Source: Xiheimicrobium sp052034585 (GTDB taxonomy: Bacteria; Myxococcota; Myxococcia; Myxococcales; Myxococcaceae). From it: a DNA stretch of 64,000 nt. Both the position numbers and the translations under genes were made by a program. Location of the stretch: positions 1 to 64,000 of the forward strand of contig JBPOIJ010000038.1 of NCBI GenBank assembly GCA_052034585.1. The letters are read 5' to 3'. The notes beneath the pieces were generated by a model. The model ran no database searches, was not told the origin of the DNA, and worked only from the letters and a program-made list of their open reading frames with translations. This document shows, in pieces, positions 57,761 through 64,000 of this stretch (its first letter is position 1; the number at the start of each line of letters is the position of its first letter).

Positions 57761-59380
57761 ATGTTCGCGGTCGTGTTGGTGGTGCTCGCGCAGGCCGATG
57801 CAGGCGTTTCAGACGGCACGCCCGAGGTGAAGGAGCCCGTCGTCGTCGTTGCACCCGCCGACGCGCCGGTCGCTGAGCCGAGTCCCTCTCCACCGCCCAC
57901 GGCAGAAGCCAAGGCCCCGACGGCTGGCTTCGTGAAGGGTGAACTCTCGGTCTACCTGGGCAGCGATCGGCTCGTGGTGAAGAACAACCGCATCGGCGTG
58001 TCGGCTGGCCTCGATCGGTTCGAGACGGCCTTCTACCTCCTCGTCGAGCCGCTGGTCGATCTGCGCTTCCTCGACGGCAAGCTCGGCTTCGGGCTGGGAG
58101 TGCCGCTGCGCTTCGAGTTGGTGAACTTCGCCGCCGACGCGTCGGGCTCGCCGCTGCTCACCAAGCGCCTGGGCCGGCTCCGCGTGGAGGACTGGGACTC
58201 GGTTCACGACTTCGGCCGCGCGCTCAAGTACGTGACCTACGGGCGCAAGGAAGACAACCTCTACATCTCCGCTGGCCAGCGGTACGCCTCGACGGTGGGC
58301 CACGGCAGCCTCGTGCGCCGCTACGCCCCCAACATCGATCTCGACTACCCGCGTGCCTCGGCGCAGGTGGACGCCTACAACGAGTACGGCGGCTTCGAGG
58401 CCTTCACCAACGATCTGCTCGAGTGGAACACGCTCGCGGGCATCGCCTTCGTGAAGCCCCTGTCGTTCTTCAAGCCCGACAACCTGCTCGCGAAGTCGCT
58501 CTCGCTCGGCGTCAGCGGCGCGACCGACTGGCGTGCCCCGTACCAGCTCACGACCGACTCGACGACGGGGCTGCGGCAGGTCGATTCCCAAGGGCGACTG
58601 CTGGCCGGCGCGCGCCCCGTCGGCCTGGTGGGCTTCGACGCCGAGGTGAAGGTGGTGAAGACCGAGCACGTCGATCTCAAGCCGTACGTCGACTACTCGA
58701 TGTTGATCGGCGGTGACGGTGGCTTCACCGCGGGGCTGCTCGGGCGCTTCAACGTCGGCACCGATCTCGTCAACGCGTTCCGAGTCGTGGGGGAGTTCCG
58801 CGTCTTGGGCAACCGGTACCTGCCGAGCTACTTCGACACCTTCTACGAGATCGAGCGCTTCATCACGGCGAGCGAGGAGGTTTCGGGCAGTGCGGTGCGG
58901 AACGCGCTGACCCGCCAGCAGGTGGTGCTCGAGCGCGGGCTCGGGCGGCGGTTCGGGTACTACGTCGAGGCGAGCTGGGGCATTCCGGGGAAGGTGGGGG
59001 TGACGCTCGCTGCCGAAGGGGTGTCGAACGCGCCCAACATGAACCTGGTCGCCCACCTCGAGGTGCCGGTGCTCGACTTCGTGCAGCTGTTCGGCAGCTA
59101 CTACAAGCGGGGCATCACCAGCCCGGCGGCGATCTTCCGCATCGACCCGCAGACGCCCGACACCGTCTTCTACGCGGGCGCGCGAGTGAAGATCCTGCCG
59201 ATCCTCTTCGTGAACGGGCGCGCCTACCAGACGTTCCGGCTGAACCAGGAGCTGCGGCGGTACGACAACCAGCTCGGCTTCGTGATCGACGTCGAGGTCG
59301 GCTACGAGTTCAAGAGCAAGGCCGACGCGCCGCCGAGCCAGCAGCAGGGGACGACGCCGGCGACCGACTCAGTCAAGTGA
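57761..59380 (+). CDS. Outer-membrane beta-barrel protein of unknown family
   Basis: 539 residues. A short signal peptide (MFAVVLVVLAQA) and a Pro/Ala/Val-rich spacer (to ~55) are followed by a chain of amphipathic strands with aromatic girdles, for example FVKGELSVYLGSDRLVV, FYLLVEPLVDLRFLDGKLGFGLG and GYYVEASWGIPGKVGVTLAAEGV. The barrel is probably 16-20 strands; the C-terminal tail (SKADAPPSQQQG) is hydrophilic and follows the last strand (FVIDVEVGYEF). It is transcribed alone, 84 bases after its neighbour, and converges with the EamA gene, overlapping its 3' end by 12 bases. Confidence 0.7.
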   Translation: MFAVVLVVLAQADAGVSDGTPEVKEPVVVVAPADAPVAEPSPSPPPTAEAKAPTAGFVKGELSVYLGSDRLVVKNNRIGVSAGLDRFETAFYLLVEPLVDLRFLDGKLGFGLGVPLRFELVNFAADASGSPLLTKRLGRLRVEDWDSVHDFGRALKYVTYGRKEDNLYISAGQRYASTVGHGSLVRRYAPNIDLDYPRASAQVDAYNEYGGFEAFTNDLLEWNTLAGIAFVKPLSFFKPDNLLAKSLSLGVSGATDWRAPYQLTTDSTTGLRQVDSQGRLLAGARPVGLVGFDAEVKVVKTEHVDLKPYVDYSMLIGGDGGFTAGLLGRFNVGTDLVNAFRVVGEFRVLGNRYLPSYFDTFYEIERFITASEEVSGSAVRNALTRQQVVLERGLGRRFGYYVEASWGIPGKVGVTLAAEGVSNAPNMNLVAHLEVPVLDFVQLFGSYYKRGITSPAAIFRIDPQTPDTVFYAGARVKILPILFVNGRAYQTFRLNQELRRYDNQLGFVIDVEVGYEFKSKADAPPSQQQGTTPATDSVK

Positions 59381-60229
59381 GCGCGGGGGCTCGAGCGCCA
59401 TCCACGCGCCTGCGGACACCATGAGGCCCAGCCCAGCGAAGGTCGAAGGGCTCGCGGGCTCCTTCAGCAAGAGCAGGCCCAGCAGCGAGGCGACGAGTGG
59501 CTCGAGGTAGGTCAACACGCCGGTGAGCTGGGCGCCGATCTTCGGCAGGCCGACGTTGAAGAGGAAGGCGCCGAGGAGCCCGTTCACCGCAGCTCCCGCG
59601 AGGAGAATCAGCGTGCCGCCGTCGAGGCTCGTGGGGATGACGCGGCTCCCGAGCACGACGAGCAACAGGGTCGCCGAGACGACGGAGTGGAAGCTGGTGA
59701 CGGCGAGCGGGGAGAACGTTCGCGCGGCTCGGCGGGTCGCGAGCACGAGGCTCGCGTAGGCGACGGCGGACAACGAGCCGAAGGTGGCTGCGGTGAGCAC
59801 CTTGCCCGCCTCGCTCCAGGACGGCAGCACGAGGAAGAGGCCGAGGAGCATCGCGGGAAGGGCGAGCGGAGCGCGGTGAGAACGTGCTTCACCGATCAGC
59901 GCTGGCGCAGCGAGCGCGACCAGCACTGGCGCGAGGTAGTGGGTGAGCACGGCGACGACGACCGGCCCTGCCTCGAGCGCGGAGAAGTAGAGCGCGACGT
60001 TCGCCGCGTCGGCGATCCCGATGATGACGAGCGCTCCCACCGCGCCGCGATCATCGAAGCGCCACTGCCGAAAGAGGCCGAGCGCTGGGAGCGACATCAC
60101 CAGCATGGTGAGGAAGCCGACGACGAGGCCCGACTGCCCTCCATGACGCACGATGAGCGGCCAGGTGCCCCAGCTCGAGGCAGCGAGGCAGACCGCGAGT
60201 AGCCCGCTCGAGCGAGGGTCGCGCTTCAT
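59369..60229 (-). CDS. EamA/DMT-superfamily permease
   Basis: 286 residues from ATG 60229 with ten hydrophobic helices in two EamA repeats. The first repeat includes LAASSWGTWPLIV and ADAANVALYFSALEAGPVVVAVLTHYLAPVLVAL; the second includes GLLGAFLFNVGLPKIGAQLTGVLTYLEPLVASLLGLLLLKEP. This is the drug/metabolite transporter family, so export of an amino acid, metabolite or nucleotide sugar is possible. Its start overlaps the stop of the upstream lipoprotein gene (ATGA). The 3' end overlaps the convergent barrel gene by 12 bases. Confidence 0.9.
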   Translation of the reverse strand: MKRDPRSSGLLAVCLAASSWGTWPLIVRHGGQSGLVVGFLTMLVMSLPALGLFRQWRFDDRGAVGALVIIGIADAANVALYFSALEAGPVVVAVLTHYLAPVLVALAAPALIGEARSHRAPLALPAMLLGLFLVLPSWSEAGKVLTAATFGSLSAVAYASLVLATRRAARTFSPLAVTSFHSVVSATLLLVVLGSRVIPTSLDGGTLILLAGAAVNGLLGAFLFNVGLPKIGAQLTGVLTYLEPLVASLLGLLLLKEPASPSTFAGLGLMVSAGAWMALEPPRSLD

Positions 60230-60783
60230 GGGAGGATCTCGATCGTCCCGGTCGCCGAGCACGCTGGCGCGCAGCCGAGCTCGCCAGGCACCGGAGCTTC
60301 TCCGTAGGTCAGCGTCAAGCGACCACTCGCACGCGCGCCGCGGATCGCCTGGGCAGACGTCCACCTGCAGCCATCGGTGTAGTCGAACTCCGACCCGAGG
60401 CAGGTGTCGACGACGTCGCCGCTGACGACCCCGGTGAAGCGTGCACGGGGGAAGGTGATGGCGGCGCGGCCCGGCGAGTTGGCACATTCCCAGTCGAGAA
60501 TGCCGGTCTCTCCAAGCGCCACCCGCACGTCGACGAAGCAGGTGGCAGACGAAGGGCGGAGCTCGAGCAGGCGAACCTGCGCGGCGCACCGTCGTCCTCC
60601 GTCGGGGCCGGGGAGGTTCACGCAGGACGTTGGTGGTCCGGCGTCGCTGAGTGTTCCGGCGTCGCGTCCTCCTCCGTCGCGCGCGCCCGAGTCTGCTCGC
60701 CCCGCGTCCACCATCGCCACACGCGTCACCTCGGTGCGCCCACACGCACAACCGAGCACCAGCCAGGCGAGGAGTCGCGGCAC
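60226..60783 (-). CDS. Lipoprotein with Asp/Ala/Gly-rich linker
   Basis: 185 residues from GTG 60783, chosen because it gives a lipoprotein signal: VPRLLAWLVLGCACG with lipobox LVLGC. The linker ADSGARDGGGRDAGTLSDAG is the type seen in many myxobacterial surface lipoproteins. The globular part (~60-185) is beta-rich with cysteine pairs (SCVNLPG, RRCAAQV, TCFVDV, WECANS, TCLGSE, GCRWTS, GCAPACSA). No family recognised. It is coupled to the EamA permease and divergent from the YcaO gene, 70 bases away. Confidence 0.65.
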   Translation of the reverse strand: MPRLLAWLVLGCACGRTEVTRVAMVDAGRADSGARDGGGRDAGTLSDAGPPTSCVNLPGPDGGRRCAAQVRLLELRPSSATCFVDVRVALGETGILDWECANSPGRAAITFPRARFTGVVSGDVVDTCLGSEFDYTDGCRWTSAQAIRGARASGRLTLTYGEAPVPGELGCAPACSATGTIEILP

Positions 60784-60853
60784 CGGCGCATTGTGCGGCC
60801 CTGGAAGCGAGCCTGTCGAGAAAGAGCGAGAGGTGCGCGAGCTCCGTGGCACG

Positions 60854-61847
60854 ATGCGCGCGATGCCGTTTGGAATTCGCCGCGAGCTCTTGGAGAGCCT
60901 CGAGATCTCGCGGTTGGCGCGCGTGACCGGCCTCGATCGAGTTCCCGTCGAGGTGGTGGCCGCGGTTCGCCCGAGCGGGCACGTGCTGCAGATCACGAAT
61001 GGAAAGGGAACGTCGCTCGAGCAGGCCGCAGCGAGCGCAGTGGGAGAGGCCGCCGAGCTGTGGGCTGCGGAGCACGCACCGGCCGAGCGGCTGTGCTTCT
61101 CGGCAGGGACCGCGCTCGATGCGCCGGTGCTCGACGACGATGGGCTTGGTGCGCGCGTGGATCAAGGGCGCCCGGCTGTCCGCGCGCCGGCCAGCCTGGG
61201 TGGCAGCCGAGCGGGTGTTCTGTCCCCCTGCTGGTGGGCCGTGGCTGGGCCCTTCGACCTCGCGCTGGTCGTCGAACGGCTACGGCGCACATGTCGAGCG
61301 TCGGCTCGCGGTCGAACATGCGGTGCTCGAGGCGTGGGAACGTCACGCGCTGGCGACCAGCCTGCCCAACGGGTGGACGGTGCCAGCGCTTCGAGCGTCG
61401 GTCGTCGATTGGTCGAGCGAGCTGGCGAAGGACGTTGGGGCGCGAGGGTTCCTCGTCGTGCCGACGATCGTCTCTCGCCGGCCGCTCCCCGTCGCGGCGG
61501 TGCTCCTCTTCGACCTCGACGAGCCTGGAGTGCCGCTCACCGCTGGTTATGCCTGCCGCCGAACCGAAGAGGCCGCGCTGACTGCGGCCTTGCTCGAGGC
61601 AGCCCAATCTCGCTTGACGGAGATTCACGGGGCGCGTGACGACGTCACGCTCGGGGTGCGTGAGGGAGGGGCTGAGCTCCTCGACGAGCTCGAGGGGCTC
61701 TCGCGCCGGCCGATTCGCGGTGAGGTGGTTCGAGGGTGGCCGAAGGCCGTTTCGGAGCGGCTGATCGTCGTCGACGTGGTGAACGAGCCGCTCTGGGTGG
61801 TGAAGGCGATCGGCATCGGGCTCGAAGAATCGGAGCTCCTGCGATGA
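60854..61847 (+). pseudogene. ycaO: YcaO-domain protein, reading frame interrupted by a +1 shift near 61140
   Basis: Frame A (from ATG 60854) gives a YcaO N-terminal half: FGIRRELLESLEISRLAR, then NGKGTSLEQAAASAVGEAAELW, the first ATP-binding helix. Near 61139-61144 homology moves to the +1 frame, which continues as LVRAWIKGARL, SNGYGAHVERRLAVEHAVLEAWERH (second ATP-site helix) and ACRRTEEAALTAALLEAAQSRL, ending ESELLR at TGA 61845. Joining with one base skipped gives ~330 residues, a complete YcaO, so the break looks recent or artefactual. YcaO enzymes use ATP to activate backbone amides (azoline, or thioamide with TfuA). The next gene, TfuA, starts in the stop codon (ATGA). Confidence 0.8.
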
Positions 61848-62884
61848 GCGCGCGTGACGTCGTGGTCTTTCTCGGCCCCTCGCTCGATCGTCGCGCGGCC
61901 CGACGGCTCGTGCAGGCGACCTTCCTTCCGCCCGCCCGTCAGGGAGACGTCTTTCGCGTGCTGCCGTCGAGGCCGAAGGTGATCGTGCTCATCGACGGCG
62001 TCTTCGAGGCGGTACCGTCGGTGTGGCATCACGAGCTCAGGGCGGCGCTCGCCTGCGGAGTTCGGGTGATCGGCGCCTCGAGCATGGGGGCGCTGAGAGC
62101 GGCGGAGCTCCACCACGAGGGCCTGCTGCCAGTCGGGCGAATCGCGGGTGACTACCTCACCGGCGAGCGGGTGGACGACGCCGATGTGGCGCTCCTCCAT
62201 GGCCCGGCCGACACGGGCTACCGCCCCCTCACCGTTCCGCTCGTCAACGTCGCCCCGACCTTGGCGCTCGCCCGGCGTCGCGGCCTCGTCACGCCCTCGG
62301 AGGTCCGCAAGCTCACGACCCTGGCGAACGAGACCTTCTACAAGCGACGGTCCTGGCGTCAGCTCGCGCAGGCGATCAGCCCCGGGAATGCTCGGCGCCA
62401 TCGGTCGTTGCTGGAGTGGTTCAAGCGGAACGTCGTCGACCAAAAGGCGCTCGACGCTGCGGAGGCGCTCCGGGTCGCGTCGAAGGTGGCGCAGCGTGCT
62501 CGTCCCGCGGCGCGCGTCGTTTCGTTCAGCTCGTTCGTTCGGCGGCGGCGGCTGATGGACGTGCACGACGGGGTGCTCCAGACGCTCGAGCGACTGCCGG
62601 ACGCCGACGCGCTCGCGAAGCAGGGGCTGCGGCGGCTGTTGCTGGCGTCATTCGCACGAATGGCTGGGCTGACCGTCTCGCCGGAGGTGGTGCATCGCGT
62701 CGGCCTCGCCGAAGACGAGGCCTTGGCCGACGCGGAGGTGTTGGCGTTGGAGTCGCTCGTGCTCTCGTACCCGGAGCGGTTCGTGCCCGATGGGCCGACG
62801 TGGATCGAGGGCCTGGCGTTGGAGGCGCGGGTGACCGGGCGGTGGTCGTCGCTCTCCCGCGAGCGGAGGAAGCGGCTCAGGTAG
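61844..62884 (+). CDS. tfuA: TfuA-domain protein, YcaO partner
   Basis: 346 residues. The N-terminal half is the TfuA domain: VVFLGPSLDRRAA, VIVLIDGVFEAVPSVWHHELRAAL, VIGASSMGALRAAELHHEG, then GDYLTGERVDDADVALLHGP and VPLVNVAPTLALA. The C-terminal half is helical and Arg-rich and may be specific to this group. TfuA proteins assist YcaO enzymes, for example in thioamide formation on methyl-coenzyme M reductase and in thioamitide or trifolitoxin-type peptides. The coupled ycaO just upstream supports this. No precursor peptide was recognised nearby, so a protein substrate is also possible. Confidence 0.9.
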   Translation: MSARDVVVFLGPSLDRRAARRLVQATFLPPARQGDVFRVLPSRPKVIVLIDGVFEAVPSVWHHELRAALACGVRVIGASSMGALRAAELHHEGLLPVGRIAGDYLTGERVDDADVALLHGPADTGYRPLTVPLVNVAPTLALARRRGLVTPSEVRKLTTLANETFYKRRSWRQLAQAISPGNARRHRSLLEWFKRNVVDQKALDAAEALRVASKVAQRARPAARVVSFSSFVRRRRLMDVHDGVLQTLERLPDADALAKQGLRRLLLASFARMAGLTVSPEVVHRVGLAEDEALADAEVLALESLVLSYPERFVPDGPTWIEGLALEARVTGRWSSLSRERRKRLR

Positions 62885-62897
62885 ACTCGAGGCCTCG

Positions 62898-63827
62898 ATG
62901 CGGATCGTCAGCTACAACGTTCGCTACTTCGGGCACGCGCTCAAGGGCCTGGCCAGCACGGCCACCTCGAAGCAGGGCATCGCCGAGGCGATCGCCGGCC
63001 TGACGCCGCTCGCCGACGTGGTGGCGCTCCAGGAGGTCGAGACCAAGTCGATTCGTTCGAGCGCAGCGCATCGCGGAGGCCACCCTGACGAGACCCAGCT
63101 CGAGGCGTTCCTGCGACATCTCGAGACCGCCCTCCAGCGCAGGGGCGTGCCGATGCCCTACCGCGCGTTCTACTTCCCAGCCCACGTCTACGGCGTCGGT
63201 CCCCTCAAGGTGTACACGACGGGCCTCGCGATTCTGGTGAACCAGCAGACGATGAACGTGCTCAAGGGCAACTCCGATCAGCCCTTCGACATCACCCACC
63301 GCACCGAGCGCACCGTGCAGCGGATCAAGCAGACCCGCATCGCGGCGCACCTCCACCTCGAGGACACCAAGGGTCACCCGTTTCACCTCTTCAACACCCA
63401 CCTCTCGCTGCCGACGCCCTGGGCCAAGGAGTTCTGGAGCCAGAAGGTGAAGATGGGGCACGGGAAGAACCAGCAGGCCGAGGCGAAGGCGGTGAGCGAG
63501 TACGCCCGCCACGTCGCGCACCAGGAGCCCTACCTCATCGTCGGTGACTTCAACTCGGCTCCGTCGACGCCGGTGTACCGACTGCTCACCGAGGACGCGA
63601 AGCTCCGCGGCGCGCAGGAGCTGCTCAAGCTGATCGACCCGAGCCGCCCCGATTCCTTCTCGACCGCCGGGTTCATGCGCCTGCGCATGCACCTCGATCA
63701 CGTCTTCGGGACCGGCTTCGAGTTCGCCGACATGCGCGACACCCACGCGTTCGGCGAGGTGAAGAGCCCGTTTCACGGCCTGTCCGATCACGTGCCGCTG
63801 ATCACCACCTGCGAACCGACGCGCTGA
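62898..63827 (+). CDS. Endonuclease/exonuclease/phosphatase (EEP) family protein
   Basis: 309 residues from ATG 62898. The EEP (DNase I/sphingomyelinase-like) motifs occur in order: RIVSYNVRYFG, VVALQEVE, FHLFNTHLS, VGDFNSAPSTPVY, HLDHVFG and LSDHVPLI, supplying the metal-binding Glu, the Asp/Asn pair and the catalytic His. There is no signal peptide or lipobox. Substrates in the family range from DNA to phospholipids and inositol phosphates; none can be chosen here. It begins 14 bases after tfuA and could be co-transcribed, although a functional link is not evident. Confidence 0.9.
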   Translation: MRIVSYNVRYFGHALKGLASTATSKQGIAEAIAGLTPLADVVALQEVETKSIRSSAAHRGGHPDETQLEAFLRHLETALQRRGVPMPYRAFYFPAHVYGVGPLKVYTTGLAILVNQQTMNVLKGNSDQPFDITHRTERTVQRIKQTRIAAHLHLEDTKGHPFHLFNTHLSLPTPWAKEFWSQKVKMGHGKNQQAEAKAVSEYARHVAHQEPYLIVGDFNSAPSTPVYRLLTEDAKLRGAQELLKLIDPSRPDSFSTAGFMRLRMHLDHVFGTGFEFADMRDTHAFGEVKSPFHGLSDHVPLITTCEPTR

Positions 63828-63829
63828 GC

Positions 63830-64000
63830 TCAGCGGGCGAAGGCCGCTCGGCGATCGAGATCGAAGAGTTGATAGGCGTCGGCGGCGGCGTGGGCCATGC
63901 CTCCGTCGAGGAAGTAGAGGCGGGCCTCGCTGGCACAGCCTGCCTGGTAGCTCGTCGAGTCGGCGCTGACGACCAGGGAACGAAGCGGGCCGTCGCCGGT
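63830..64000 (-). CDS. 3' end of an unidentified protein (partial, minus strand)
   Basis: The minus-strand frame is open from the window end to TGA 63832-63830, giving 57 residues: a stretch with SLVVSADSTSY, QAGCASEARLYFLDGG and AYQLFDLDRRAAFAR at the C-terminus. The start lies beyond the window. It converges with the EEP nuclease gene, whose stop ends at 63827. One Cys and a Gly-rich turn are visible but are too little for an assignment. Confidence 0.5.
   Translation of the reverse strand, partial: TGDGPLRSLVVSADSTSYQAGCASEARLYFLDGGMAHAAADAYQLFDLDRRAAFAR

Overview
The window is high-GC, densely coded DNA (almost no intergenic gap above 175 bases) from a predatory or gliding-type member of the Myxococcota. 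The strongest evidence is a recognisable mglB-mglA polarity switch, with MglA carrying the family-specific Thr78/Gln82 signature, next to gltD (agmU), gltE (aglT), gltF and gltG (pglI) homologues of the Myxococcus xanthus gliding machinery. Supporting signs are AgmX/PglI-type C-terminal domains, a short OPX protein paired with a beta-barrel, many lipoproteins with Asp/Ala/Gly-rich linkers, and FHA proteins. No rRNA, tRNA, CRISPR array, insertion sequence or prophage was seen.

Layout. 1-5002: the end of an unidentified gene, then a TatT-DctP-DctQ-DctM TRAP transporter operon. 5003-9498: a GNAT/LysR pair, a secreted beta-barrel protein, and a creatininase-family hydrolase coupled to a two-helix membrane protein. 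9641-13802: LdcA, a serine hydrolase, Mpl and a TlpA-like lipoprotein, a coherent peptidoglycan-recycling group. 13921-17283: SuhB-like phosphatase, then on the minus strand an OPX polysaccharide-export lipoprotein, its probable beta-barrel partner and a small periplasmic protein. 17407-29143 (minus strand): the motility locus, mglB-mglA-(233 aa)-(788 aa)-gltD-gltE-gltF-gltG-cNMP protein, mostly with overlapping stop and start codons. 29283-32716: a small coiled-coil protein and the recR-ybaB-dnaX group. 32769-43641: mixed metabolic and secreted proteins, including a copper monooxygenase-like lipoprotein with a haem motif, a MmyB-type regulator with a 21-bp palindrome, PilZ, a DPP IV-like peptidase, a DUF1501/DUF1800 pair and a prolyl 4-hydroxylase. 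43726-50179: Kup, an outer-membrane porin-like protein, an ECF sigma/anti-sigma pair, a fatty-acid hydroxylase and an esterase. 50292-57676: an FHA protein followed by a tightly overlapped Tad-like (TadE/TadG/Flp) cluster without motor genes. 57761-64000: a beta-barrel protein, an EamA permease with a lipoprotein, a YcaO-TfuA pair, an EEP nuclease and a partial gene.

How the genes work together. The central block would place the cytosolic MglA GTPase and its GAP MglB in one transcript with the periplasmic and inner-membrane parts of the gliding/adhesion complex that MglA controls; in M. xanthus these loci are separate. The OPX/beta-barrel pair probably exports a polysaccharide. LdcA would make tripeptide for Mpl to reload onto UDP-MurNAc. 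YcaO-TfuA is a known thioamide- or azoline-type peptide-modifying pair.

Three genes have interrupted reading frames: tatT (an in-frame TAG 10 codons before the expected end), dnaX (two frames, +1) and ycaO (two frames, +1). These are either sequence errors or real biology, and raw reads would decide. Start codons were chosen from ribosome-binding sites, stop/start overlaps and signal peptides, and many are GTG or TTG.
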